Assembly (NCBI RefSeq): GCF_947242115.1
Contig: NC_074721.1
Span: 19,776,001 to 19,840,000 of the forward strand
Length of the DNA: 64,000 bases
Direction of reading: 5' to 3'
DNA from: Biomphalaria glabrata
Taxonomy: Eukaryota > Mollusca > Gastropoda > Planorbidae
A program made the position numbers and the translations under genes. This document shows positions 10,466 through 23,600 of the stretch, one piece after another (position 1 is the stretch's first letter; each line of letters begins with the position of its first letter). Below the pieces are notes generated by a model. That model was not told the origin of the DNA, made no database searches, and saw only the letters and a list, made by a program, of their open reading frames with translations.

Positions 10466-12850
10466 CGTCATTACCTATAAAATGCTTCCAGTGGCTTGAC
10501 TTGACTTACTTGACTTAATCCTTTCCCAGGGGAGCATAGGGCCGCAACCACACCTCTCCTCCGAACTCGGTTCTGAGCAGCTTTCTTTATCTGCTCCCAT
10601 ATCATTCCAGTACCCTCAGCTTCACTGATGACTGACCTCTTCCAGGTTTGGTTGGGTCTGCCCACTTTCCTCTTTCCTTGTAGGTTCCAATCAAGTGCCT
10701 ACCTTGCAACATTGGTAGCTGGTTTTCGCAGGGTTAAAAAGGCAAACCTAGCTTTATTAATCCGAATTAGAATATCATCATCAGCATCAGTCTTTACTAA
10801 CTCTACTACACAGATACGTGAAGTGGTCCGTATCAAGGATGTTCTCTCTCTGAAGCATGATTGGGTTCTCTTGTCTGTTGTTGATCCTCATAACTTTTGT
10901 TTTCTTTTTGTTTATTAGTAGTCCAGTCTTTTACGCTATTTCTGAGAGTCTGGTGAGTTTGGTCTGAGAGGAGGCAGATGTCATCGGCGGAATCCAGGTC
11001 CTATTAATGTTGTGTCCATTGTATGCCGCTTTTATTTTCTAAGACTGTCTCATGACCCAATCAATCACCAGCAAAAATATCAAGGGCGAAAACTTATATC
11101 CATGTCTTATTCCTGTTTTTACTTGAAAAGGGTTGGTCAGCTTACCATTGTGTATTACTTGGCATTGTGGCATGATGAGTCATCGTATAACTGTTTAATG
11201 ATATTGGTGAATTTTGTTGGAATTCCGTAGTATGTCTCTGTCAATACTGTCGAAAGCTTTCTCAAAATCAACAAAGAGGAGATTGCCACTAGATAGATTG
11301 TTCTATGATAATACGTAGTGTAGCATTGTGGTCAGTGCTTGATTTCTCCTTACGGAATCCAGCCTGTTCTGGTCTTAGTCTTTTGTCTAGGACGTCTTTT
11401 AGGCGTTCCAATATTATCCTAGTTAAGACCTTGCTAAGGGTGGACAGTAGCATGATTCCTCGCCAGTTGTTGTATTGAGTAAGGTCACCTTTTTTTGGGT
11501 AATTTAATTAGACAACCCAGTTTCCCGATTTTAGGGACCTGTTCTTGTTCCCAAATCTTGCATAGCAGTGGATGCAGCATTTCAGCTGATATTTTAGTGC
11601 CTCTACTGGTACACCATCTGGGCCTGGCGCCTTTCCTTTTTTTTTTTTTGCATTCTTGATGGCCTTGATGGTCTCCCCTTTAGTAGGAGGACCTGAGTTA
11701 ACATCCATTTCTTCTGCTGTTGGGGGTATGTCTATTCAGGAGGATGTCGGTTCAAAATTTCCCGAAAGTGTTCGGCCCATCTATCCTTCTGTCCAACTTC
11801 ACAGGTGACGATTTTTCCTTGTATATCTTTCATTGGCTTGTTGGTGTTAGTATTTCTTCCTGCTTGGGTTCTTGTTATTTCGTACAACCTTTTCTGCATC
11901 GACTGTCATTTCATGAAGGAAGCGTTTTTTGTCATCTCTTGCATTCATTCTTACAGACTTGTTTACTACACAATACTGGGTTCTAAGATTAGCTTTTTGC
12001 TCTTTATTCTGGCATTGGTTTATCTTTTCATTTAGCTCTTTCCGTTCCTGGATTTTGGCCCATGTCTCCGCAGACAGCCATTGCTTGTAATGTTTCGTTT
12101 TCCTGCCTAGGACGTTTGTACATGGTCTTTTCCATATCTCTTGGAGAGTGAGGCAGTGCTGCTCAAGGGTTTCATCTGTCACTAGTCCAGCAAGTAGGCC
12201 TACTTCAAATTTATTTTTGACTTCAAAATTAAAGAGTACCATGTTTTTCTCGCTCTTCAAGTACTGGGTGTTGAATTTGTAGTGTGGTCTGAACAATCCT
12301 TAAAGGATTTGAGTTTGATCCTCTCTGTTGCTGTTAGCAGATGATGGTCAGAAGCTACATCTGCTCCTCGTCTCACCATAACATCAACTAGGTTTCTCCA
12401 TTTCCGAGAGATTGCAAAATGGTCAATTTGGTTTTCCGTTTTACCATCTGGGGAGGTCCATGTTGTCTTGTGTATAGTTTTGTGTGGAAAGATGGTTCTT
12501 CCTATGATAAGATCGTTGAATGCGCAGAAATAAGTCCCCATGTTTACCCATGTAGAGCTCATGTTTGTACCTACTTTTGCATTCAGGTCACCCATAATAA
12601 GCTTGATATCATTTTTAGTTGTTTTTCTACTTCAAATTGAAAGCGTTATAAAATTCTTCTTTCTCTTCTTCTGGTGCTGTATTTGTGGGTGCATAGCACT
12701 GGATGGTGGTTGAAGGTTTGTCGGTGTGCTAGCTTCCAGAGGGCTTTCACTATTACACGTCATAGACTATTCCTGGCCAAGTTCTAGTTGGTTTGGAGTA
12801 TTTGCTTCCAGTGGCACGCGTCTCAAATAGCCTCTGACAGCCAGTCTAAC
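10466..12850 (-). mobile_element. Non-LTR retrotransposon (I/Nimb-like LINE), decayed
   Basis: Minus-strand remnants in order: CYAPTNTAPEEEKEEFY and GDLNAKVG (endonuclease, about 12700-12590); NQIDHFAIS and RGADVASDHHLL of the endonuclease C-terminus (12460-12320); a linker region (12296-11847); KGKAPGPDGVPVEAL at the start of the reverse transcriptase (about 11640-11580); NNWRGIMLLSTLSKVL and QAGFRKEKS (about 11480-11335); FVDFEKAFDSIDR (about 11275-11225); SADD where FADD is expected (about 10960); and the C-terminal GRPNQTWKRS block (10665-10620). These are the order and motifs of the LINE often mis-annotated as 'craniofacial development protein 2-like'. Several frame changes and the FADD-to-SADD change show it is dead. 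The 3' end is a short AAGTCAAGT tandem tail near 10490. Nimbus of Biomphalaria is a known LINE of the same broad group; identity is not established. Confidence 0.85.
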
Positions 12851-13280
12851 TCCTGGCCTACACATGTGGTTCAGATTCTGACCCTGGCGGAACCGTTACC
12901 GCAGACAGGAGAAGGGGCAAAGGCGAGCAACTAGCGTCTAAACCAGTAAGCTTCGGGCAAGAGGGGCTAGTTAGTTGGTTGGCTGCCCATCTAGAAGGAA
13001 AACTCTTAATCCAAACCTCCGCTGCCTTGCGGCTATACCCAAACGCGGGAAAGGCTTCGGGAGACAACCCCGAGGAAAAATCAGTAGCTGGTGACCCTTA
13101 GGCAGATTGCTGCACACTGTGCTACAGCCTGGCAGGGCTTGCGGGGCTACTGATCCAAAACTGTATTGGATATTCCTTTCCTGTGGTCACACCAGCTGCG
13201 CGGAGAGGGGGCAACTGCTGTGAGGGTGACATCGTTCCGACTATAAACAATACCCAGGCTTTAATCTCGCTTGTTCGAGA
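12851..13280. repeat. Dispersed repeat adjoining the LINE 5' side
   Basis: GC-richer block with the CTGCCTTGCGGCTATACCCA and CCAGTAAGCTTCGG motifs. It resembles 23590-23830 (same orientation), 17870-18140 (inverted) and a short piece at 55580-55660. It is either the 5' untranslated region of the LINE or an independent repeat inserted at its 5' end. The separate copies favour the second reading, because LINEs normally lose their 5' ends. Confidence 0.65.
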
Positions 13281-14019
13281 TGAACCATAGTCGCTCTACT
13301 AATGAAGGAGGTCAGTGAAAGGGAAGGGGGGTAAATACCCTAAAAGTAAACGACCACATACTTTTATCTGTATATCCAAAGAGAGGGTCAATCAAATATA
13401 AAAATACTAGTGCTCTCGGATCGCACTGAAAAAGTTTATGTCCACAGATAAACCATACATTTTCGGACATCCAACCTTAATCTTATTGCAAGTATGTGGT
13501 GACATTTTGAGTCATTAAAAACTAATTATATGGATGAATCAAATTAGTTGATTTGATGCAATTTCAATTAATTTAATTTTCTAATTTTTTAAAGTATTTT
13601 TTTTTATATATTTAACTTGTTAATTAGATCAATTTATCATTTCTGGAATTGCCATAGGAGTTATTCAGTTACTATATATCTTAAATTGTTCTGGCTTAAA
13701 ATTCAGTGTTGTATTTTGGTCACTTTACCCGTCTGGTATGTGTGTCAGATCTGGGATCTAGTGAAACATTTCATTTTTAAAGTTTGCTAAAAACAATCAC
13801 TTTGCAATATTATATACAATCCATGGAATATGTGTTTTGGTTTAAAGGACTGTTTTGATAATAATGAAGACAACAGGTTGCATACTTGAGAAAATTCTTG
13901 GATGTCAGAAAATTTCTTGTACAGGTATCAAGAATTTTAGGGGTATTTTTTTTTCTGCTTAATACCCCAGTGAATATATTTTCCATAACAGGCTGTGCTA
14001 GTTCATGGACTCATATAAA
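13281..14019. other. AT-rich spacer, no gene seen
   Basis: Nothing recognisable; could hold the 3' end of the NIFK transcript, but no clear polyadenylation site was fixed. Confidence 0.4.
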
Positions 14020-14310
14020 TTAAAAGAATGACTTAGTACAGCAACACTGTGAAAGGTTTCTAAAAACATAATGAACAGTTTGACTCTCATCAGGTAAGAG
14101 TTGGGCAGTGACCATACAGTCATGAGACTGGCCCTCATCCACCCCTTCCCCATTGCACCAAATTCGTAGAAGTTCTTCATCCCTAATGCCATTAGAGCCA
14201 TGAAATTGACTTAGCAGAGTTTTAAGTCCCTGACTAACATGCATGATACAGGTAGAACATAATTCTCTTCTCTTGTGTAATTTATAAGATAAGAAGACGA
14301 CCAAACACAA
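14020..14310 (-). other. Open frame of unknown status downstream of NIFK
   Basis: A 96-codon minus-strand frame of higher GC than its surroundings, about 150 bp beyond the NIFK stop and on the same strand. It contains LLRIWCNGEGVDEGQSHDC. I do not recognise a family. It may be part of the NIFK 3' UTR, a piece of an unidentified repeat, or an exon; no good splice acceptor was found. Confidence 0.2.
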
Positions 14311-14462
14311 AACTCAGAAATTGTCACGCAAACAACCCAAGTCATAGAATACATTGACAGTGAAGGAGCAGCTTATATTTACATAAAATATTTACATAGT
14401 AAAAACTAATCAAAGATGATTTGATCTATGTTACACAACTAAATATTGATAAACATTTGTTT

Positions 14463-14612
14463 TTATTTCTTAGTTGACAGAGTTTGTTTTCTTTTGACTA
14501 CTTTCTTGGTTGTTTCTTTTGTCTTTGATGCTGAATTGTTTTCTTTTTTCTGAGGTGTTTTTGTTTTTGTCTGTGGTGTTTTACTTGGGCTCTCTCTGCT
14601 CTTTGGAACATC
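14463..14612 (-). CDS. NIFK: NIFK-like gene, last coding exon
   Basis: 49 codons plus TAA after a TGTTGCAG acceptor, in phase 0. Lys/Thr/Ser-rich, low-complexity tail starting [13 protein letters not shown]. The sequence is not diagnostic alone, but the phase and acceptor fit and it closes the frame. Confidence 0.8.
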   Translation of the reverse strand, partial: DVPKSRESPSKTPQTKTKTPQKKENNSASKTKETTKKVVKRKQTLSTKK

Positions 14613-17600
14613 CTGCAACAGATCAAGAACATTAAATGCATGAGTTTAAAACTTCTAAGTTGAAACCAAAAAAAAAATGCAATTTTTAAAGTAAAAAGGC
14701 TATAATAGAGGGGGAGGGAGGGAGCCCAAAATTGAATGGGAGCAACATTGGACAAACTAAATTTAGTAACTAATTTTGAAAATATTATATTTTCCACAAA
14801 AATTTTAAAGAGAAAATGTCTTTAATACAAGGCAGTTTCACCAGTCCATTTCTAGACGAGAAATATCTTCCATCCATCCATCCTAGTGGCGCTAAAGCCC
14901 ATGACGCATAGGATGTAATCATCTTCTTTTTTGAACTAACGTCTGTATTATATAAGATAAGAAGTCTTGTCAGTTTGTTAGGTATTCCAAAATCCTGTAG
15001 AGTTTCATAGACAGGATCTTATAAGTCACATTTAATAGTGAGATTCCTCTGTAATTACAGCACTTTAGCTTGGATCCTTTTTTTGTGTATTGGGGTTATA
15101 AGAGCTGTTTCCTATTCTGTTGATATTACTTCTTCTAATTATTTCTGATGTTTCAGTGAGTGTTGGTGGGCTCACTTACGGATCTGGTCCTCCCTGTGGC
15201 AGTTCATATTCTCCACTCTCTCAATGACCTTGCTGTTTTCTGTAACAAGCTGACCATCTTTGTTCTCAAACACGTGTGATCTAGCTTGAAATCAATTCTT
15301 TTCATCTTTAATTTTTTATATACATTCCTCTCATATCTCCCTCCTTTGCTAGTTCCTCAATCTTGCTTCATTGTATTGCTGTCTAGTGTTTCTGATTTCG
15401 CTCTGTAGCATTATCATTTGAGCATTGTTTTACTCTTCTATAATATAATAATTTGCAAATTTGTCATCAGATTGATTAAATTTCTATTTGCTAAAATATT
15501 TATACCATAAGATTATAAAGGACCTCTGACCGTATGCAGGTAGTTTTGTTAATATATATATATAAAAGAGAAAAACAACAGAAAGAAACAAAGTGGTACC
15601 ACAAATTGTGACAAAATAGTTCTGTAGCAATAGTGTATTGTTGGCTGCTAATAACATTTTCTAAAACTTCTTGCTAAACCCAAATGCTATTAAATGCATA
15701 CATAAAACTTAACTCAATATTCATAACACTAGAAAACATTGTTCTTAGCTTACCCCTAAAGCTCACTTCCAACAACCAAACTCACTGTGCAATAAACCTC
15801 ACCTCCAAAAGGTTATATCTAAACCCATTGTTAAATCCCTAAGGCTTGAAAAAAAAAATAATTTTATTGCAAAGTTCATAATCTAAAAGTACAATTAAGA
15901 CTTTGAGTTGAAAAATCTCCATTTCTCTAGATGTCTGATGGAGAAGTCACTAATTCCTAAAGTCATCCGCTTGGGCAACTTTGGACAGTCAAAAGAAAAA
16001 AAACTGTATTGCCAAAATGTTTAATCATGAAAGAATAAGCAATTATATTTTGTGTAATATATATTTCAGCATATAATTCAATTACAAATATATGAAATTT
16101 CATATTTATGACATCTATTGTGTATTACATGCTGCATAGTTAAGTGACAATTTGAAAAGCATGGTGAAACATGGACCACTGACAACAGTCTGAGCAACAG
16201 TAAATTGCATTGCAACTTTGTTGAAGAAGTTTGTGCAGTCAGTGCAAAGGTTGAGCTTGTTTCTGTTTCCCAGATCAGGAATTCTCAGGGCACGCAACAA
16301 ATGTCATCTTCATCAAGTCTACTTATGTATTTAGACCAGCGGTTGCTAAACTTTTCTGACCCATGGACCCCTTTTATACTCGAAACTTGCCTATGGACAT
16401 CCCAAGTGAAAAACTACATAAATGGTAAAAATAGTAAAAAAAAAAAGAAAAAAAAAAAAAAAAGATGTTAAATTGAAAAAGTAAAAAAAAACAGCTATAT
16501 CTTATGAGTGTATTTATGTCCAGTTCAATGTTTGTCGGACACAAATCCCCATGAGCACCGATTTCTGTTGTTTTTTTCAATAGGTGCATAATGGCACTTA
16601 ACCCTCATTCTACCAAATAGGGAAGATCCATAAATCAGGATTTGCTTTTTAGTAACCATCATTTTTCTTGTTTAAACATTGGTTTAAGTTTCTTATTTGT
16701 GAATATATTTTAATAAGATGCTACTGTACTGTATTAGTATGGATTCATCATTGCTTGGGTTCTGCGCAAAAGCAAGTAAGCAGGCAAATCTTAATCAGTA
16801 TAATACTGGAAAAACAAATATTTTTTTTGTACAAATATACATTTATAAACAAAAACTAAAAAAGTTAGATGTTTTAACTATTCACGCTTCTGTGTACTGT
16901 ATTATTACTCATGGAATTCTTTTCATGTGAGTTTGTGCAACACGGTGCATATAACTCACTTGCGGGTGCTTGAAAGGTTAAAAAGACTATTGGCCGATTG
17001 TGTACAAATGTATTGCTTTCCAGATTTTGCAATAAATTAATAAATGTTATAATAACCACCCTAACCCAGTGTCACAGATCACAATTTTATCCTTTTATAT
17101 CCAACCTTGTGTGGACCTCCAGACTAGTCTTAATATTCCACAAACCATATGAATGATACTGCAGACCTAAATACTAAATAATACTGCTTAAATAGGTAAA
17201 AAACAGTTATGTCTGAAACAGGGAAAATGTGTAGTAAATAAATAAAATTATTACGATGAGATAGTGGAATTCAAAAATAGTGTTTTGGATTAGGTAAAAG
17301 TAAAACATCACATGGTCGGTAGGGAAAAGGTTGAAGTCTAGAAATGTGGTGAAGATGATTGAAATAGAGAGAAGGAAGGGAACAAAAAGAACAGTATGTA
17401 CTCAATTAATTTTGTGGTGAGGTTTAAAACTATGCTGAGATATTGCTAAGAAACCCACAAGCATAGTAACATAACAAAAAAAAGAAAGCATTAACTTACC
17501 AAAATATCACTAAGTTTTATATCCAATCCTATTTCTTTCAGCTTCTTGAGTTTTCCTTCTTGTTTCTTTGTATATACTTTTAGAGAGGTTCTTAACTTTC

Positions 17601-20600
17601 CTTCTGACTTCCCATTGTTGTGCTGTCTTTTTCTTTTCAAATCTGGTTTCCATGGATAGGATACAAATGTCCTGGGATGAACTTCTTCAAGAGGGCGATA
17701 CTGACCTAAAAGAAATAAGCAAGATTTCCACTTAATAAGGAAATAAGGCTGCAGTGCACGATGGTGTTCCAATCCTAAAAGCCCTTGTAACATTTTCTCT
17801 ACAACATTGGCCGATTGAATCATGTAACCCACCAGATTTATCAAACTTTCAACTATTTATATATGACCTCCTTCAGCCGCGAAGAGACTTGGATCATAAC
17901 ATGGAAATGAGATGAATGTCTGGGCATCAGCTGTTGTCAGAACAATGTCAACCACACATCCTTTGAAGTCCCCCCCCCCACACACACACCATCTAAGTGC
18001 TGATACAGCTGGGGTCAGTGGCATCACTCTGCCAGGGTATAGCACTGTGTGAACTGCCTAAGGGTCACCAGCTCCTGATTTTTCCTCAGGGTCGACTCCC
18101 CATGATTGGGTATAGCTGCAAGACAGCAAAGGTTTTCTTCTCCTACAACTGGCAAATGAACAAGAACACAAGTTTACCCTGAATCGGACAACTTTATAAA
18201 GTTCTTGATACCAATTAAACAAAAAACAAATCTCACAAACTAGGCTTACACTGCCTACTTGAAACGATAACATTTTGTTATGTTACGTTTACATGTGATG
18301 CACTCTGAACAAAATATTCAAACAAGAGAATAGGGCTTACAGGAGATTCCTATAGTGAATAAACTTTATCCACACACATTCTGCTACCTTTACTGTTCAT
18401 ATGAGGATATAAATACATTTGAGAAAAATTGGATGTGGTTTATGTGGAACATTGTGACAGGATTTATCTTCAATAATCTGTGTCTATTACTTATCAACCC
18501 AAAAGGTATTAACTATTTCTCAGTTTATTAAGTAAAGTATGTAAACAACAAAATATTGTGAATCACACTCAAGAATGAATACAGAGCCTGGCATAAAATA
18601 AAAGCAATTTATGCTATTCAGAGTTTGCTCATGTATTCTCAATGATAGAAATGATTTCTCAGTAACAAAAAGTAATGGACTATATACTGCTTAAAAATTC
18701 CTAAATACATTCCTGTTTTGCTATTAAATTAAAACTATTAAGTATAAGCTAACTCTTTGGGCTTACATTTCAATAACTTGTTGAAGAATAAGTAGTTGTG
18801 GCATGTTTCTGCCACTGTTTTGGCCACTGCAGCATACTTGAACTTGACAAAAGCATAACCTTTGGCATGACCATTCTACGAGTGAAAAAGAAAAGTAAAG
18901 GTGAAAATATAAAAATGTAAAAAAAATTTTGTTAATTACATAGGTTACCTTTGAAAAAAAAAAATCTATTAAATTTAAAAAGCTATTAGAAAAAAAGTAA
19001 AATGATGTAAATAGATATAATGTATATACCTTATAGCTTATCAATATTCAAATATTGATTTCTAGCTAAAAATCATTAAAAAGATAAATAATTCACTGTT
19101 AGCATGTTATAAATAAACTAAACTTTAATGTCAGCATGTAACTAAAATTCAATGTCATCAAGACATAGGTCAAGGTTACCAAGTCACAGACTAGACTTCA
19201 ATGTCGGCATGCAGTGATCAGCCTCAATATTTGAATGTATAATCAAACAAAAGTTTGAAACCAGCGTAACTAAAATGTCATCTTGTAGCTAATAAAAATA
19301 AAAGACCAACCCGTAGATTTCTCTAAACATCAAGTTAAAGTGTGTGAAAATTATCAGAAAGTTATAAGCAAGGTGACAACAGTGAATGAAAAAGCTCTTA
19401 GGCTTCATGAACGCATGCCCATCTAACCACAGCTTAGAAAAACAAGCGAATAGCGCAGAGACAGAAAGCACACACAGTTGCACAGAGTTTCATTATGCCA
19501 GCAGTTAAAAAATATGCAATTTGGACAGATCAGGCTGTGTGGGGGTCCACTAACATCACATGGCTTGTAAAGGTGTCCCTGAACTGAAAAAGTTTGAGAA
19601 CCCCCTAGCTAAAGAATTGATGGAATATATTCAAAATAACAGAAAAGTGTTTGTTACTATTGTCCAGAAACAGATTTTTGTCTGCTTGGAGGAGACTCTT
19701 ACCTTGGTAGACCTGGATACTTTAACATTCAAGACTTTACCAAATTGAGAGAAATATGCTCGAAGTTCTTTTTCACAAAAACCATGAGGCATATGGCCAA
19801 TGTAAATAACACCTGGCTTTCTATCCTCTTCTGAGATATCCACCTAAAAACAAACAAATTTTTTTTTTTAAATATCAATAATCAAAATAAGAAATCAGTA
19901 ACATACTTTAACTTAGCTAACAAAATATTATGGACTAGATGTATTAATATGTGTGTCATATTCATAGGATGTATTAATCAGCTCTACCCAAGTGTATATT
20001 AGGGACTAGAGCAGTGATTCCCAAAGTGGTCTATATAGACCCCCAGGGGTCTACGAGGACTTCCAAGGGGTCTACGGAAGTGAAAAAATAAATTGGGGGT
20101 CCATGACCTGTAAATGGGGGTCTACGAGAGTGGAAGTCATTTAAGCATATATCGAGACTTTATATTTCATTTCCCATTAATGATTTTACCTTACTTAATC
20201 CTTTCAATTGTAACACTGTCTAATGAATTTTTAAAAATTTTTAAAAAAATTTTGTCATCTTATTTTAAACATTGTAATTTTGTCTACACGAAAGTAACAT
20301 TGTACATGGCCTAGTTAAAAAGAACTGTGGAAATGAAAGTGTTGGTTACTAGACATTTTGTCTGTATTCGTCCTTGTCGAACAAGCCATTTCATATGTGC
20401 TTTTTTTGTAACAAAGTTTTAAGCTAAGTTACAATGAAACTATCTAACCTGGAACACCATTTGAGACAATGACAACATGATAAAATAGATTGAGATTTGA
20501 AATACTTTCCAACACTTTTAGTTCAGAACAGTAGAACAAAATGTTTGATTAAACATCCTAAAAGAAAAGAGGTTTGTGAGTGTCTTACAATATTTTTTCT

Positions 20601-23600
20601 TAGGCCTATATCAAACTCCAGAAAACTGCACTATTAAAAGCCACACACATCTGATATCATAATAAAAACATTTCTCTAAACAACAATACAATTCAAAGGT
20701 GGAATGGTAAGAGGAGTTAAGAAACTGGAAGGTTCTTATGTAATTACTTTCCAAAGACATACTACTAAAAAAAAAAGCTGAACTAGTTAACCTTGCCTGA
20801 TAATATAGTGTTATTATTATCATGCTTTCTTTTTGCTATGAATTAAGAAATCCATAAAGAACTGCTCATTGCCTGAAACTTTGATCAATTGATCCTTCAC
20901 AATGAAGAATGATAGTTGTCGAAAGGCTTATGTTTGACAATATCTATTTCTGAGTTCTTGGGTGCTAAAAATCTTTACAGACTTATTTCATAAATTTAAT
21001 GAGGGTAACTTACGCTATAAGGTGATTACCTAAATTTGATCAAAACGAAGGCATAATCTCAATGTTTCTTGTGAGGATTAGGTAATGAAGCATACAATAG
21101 ATTGCATGAAATTTCCTAATTTTCAAATATAAAACCAATATCCTCTAATCGAGAAGTTATGACAGATTAAATCTAACTAAATTGAACCCTAATGTTGAAA
21201 TGTTACAGAAACTTGCTATCCACTAGGCCAGTGTTTCCCATACTTTCAACATATACCAAATAGGCGTACCGCTTCAATAATTTTCGTAAATCTAAGTACC
21301 CCTTTCTCCCCACCCCCTTAAAAAATAGAATAATTGTTGAAAATAATAAACGAACTTTGGGAAATACTGCAATAGGCGTTTTTTTTTTTTTTTAGTCAAT
21401 TCATATAATACCTACATCTATATCTATGCCTATGAAAAACTGCTATAGATATATATATTATTTAGCCATTATAGCTAGATTTCTAATTCTAGTTATTCTT
21501 GTATCAATGAATTCCTCATCTTTTTGTCTATAAAGTAGATATAGATCTAGATTTTTTTTTTCTAGATCCATTTATTTAGTCTACGCTTTATCGCTTGGTT
21601 GAAATTTTAAAAATGATGTAAAAGTTTTTGAAAGCTAATTTCCCCCTTATTAGATCTAGTATGCTTGATCAAACAGATGGAAGTATCAAGCAGATTAAAG
21701 AAAGTACTCCAGCGCAAGAACACCAGTGTCACCAGCCATTGTCACCTTTCTGACACTCCACAACTTCATTTCTTGTCTTGTGATGGATGTCACACCAAGG
21801 TCGTTAGACACAACTGTTTTACCTGTAGCTGGCTGCGCTAGAAATTAAATAAAATGCCTCTTGCGAGAATATTTTAGAAGGGAAGTGTGTGGAGGAGGAG
21901 TGATAGGTGTTCTCATACTCTTTCTCACTCAGAGCATCTCCACTCTTCTAATTATGTTCAGTGAACAATGGGGGGGGGGGGGGGGGGGGGGGGGGGTTTG
22001 GGGGGGGGTGTCACACCCTCTTCTGATCATAACATTCTTTGAGACAATACCCAGCACACGTCCACTCAAGCTTCTTACAAGCTCTGCAAGCATAACCAGC
22101 TTGACACCAGCTTCCATTTGGACACAGCAGTCTTTATTGTACCTGGTCGATCGATTATTTTATACTACACTATATACCCCCCCCTCCATTTGACAACAGA
22201 CTTTAGCATACACCTTGTTTGTTTCAATAATTGTGCAACCAGTCAGCGAGTGAATGAATTATGATTGCATCATCGTGTTATATAATTTTTTACTTTATGA
22301 GGATTAAAAAAATTGTGTGCATAGCTTCCTTTCATTAGTTAGTTCTAATGTTTACTTGTTTATTGTCAAAAAGTAAATTAGAAATTAAAAACAATTTTGC
22401 TGGTACACACTTAATTTCAGGGTTTGTGCATTTTGGTTTCAGGGTTCATAAAAGTTGAGAAGTTGAGTATTAAGATTTACTGGGAAAAAAAAGTGGCACT
22501 GATGCAAGTGCTTGTGTCAAAATATGTTTTGCTTGGTTTTTACAAAGCTTATAATTATATGTCAACTCATTCTGTATGATAAAAGTTTGTCCACATTATT
22601 TCTCCCACATTCAATCTCGTATTAAGCTGAAATTTTGCACAATTATTTCTTTTTTACCTGATAACGCAAGAATCAATTGAAAAAAAAAATAACTAGTTAG
22701 TTAATTAACTATTGGTAATTAATTATTTTGTTTGGTGCAACTGGAAAATATCATACTTGACCGATATGGTGGTTTAAGTTGAATTAGTCCCCTTGAGGAA
22801 TCATGTGCTCTAAGTGAACATAAAAATTATTATTTTTTTTTTTGTATTAACACAACACACTCTGTAGTGAACAGAGCACAGGACTATGAAATAGTGTCAG
22901 GTTGAAATATATGAAAACTTTTAATTAAATCAACAAAACATTATATCATAAATCTATTATATTTATTTTTATTAATAAACTTTTACAGTTATTAAAAGAA
23001 AAGATGAAATAATGTATATTTCTAATTCAAATACATTTCAATTAATTATTAACTAGCATCACAACATGACAGTAGTGAAATTGTACTAAAAAAAACAGGA
23101 TTGAATTTAGTGAGTAAGAGAATGGATCCTTGTCTTTCTCTAGTCCAGTGGTTCCCAAACTTTTTTGTCTCGTAGACCCCTTGCCATGTATTCTGGTTTT
23201 CGGTAGACCCCCTGCTTAACTTGTATTTCATTTTTGCAGATTCATAAACTCATTTTTAAAACTAATTTCTAACTGTATTGAGTCAAAGAGTGAAAAAGTA
23301 ATTTAAAGCTACATCAGAGGTTAGAGAGATCTATCTTTTTTTACTGATAAAATTTAAATTTAAACCAAATAAAATAAATATGTATTGCTGGAATCACCAA
23401 ACACAGTAGAAATGTGTTTTTTTTGCATGTTCATCATTCGTTATTACGGATATTATGTTTCATATAGAACTTTATTGTTCTATGAAGTAGTCATTCAAAC
23501 ATTAAATATTAATTAATTAATCAATTTGCCTTAATATTATTTTAAAAGTTTTTGAAAAAGCAGTTTCTAGTGTATTTCTTGATCTTTCACGTCTGGCTCA

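Noticed and set aside
16337-19607. One hAT element of 3.3 kb between the ends at 16337 and 19607
   Set aside because: It would contain two exons of the NIFK gene, and the flanking 8-mers do not match; more likely two separate solo ends.
20012-21369. One hAT element joining the left end at 20012 with the inverted end at 21369
   Set aside because: The inverted end at 21369 has its own partner at 21229 with a matching target duplication and lacks the GGGGTCTACGA sub-terminal units.
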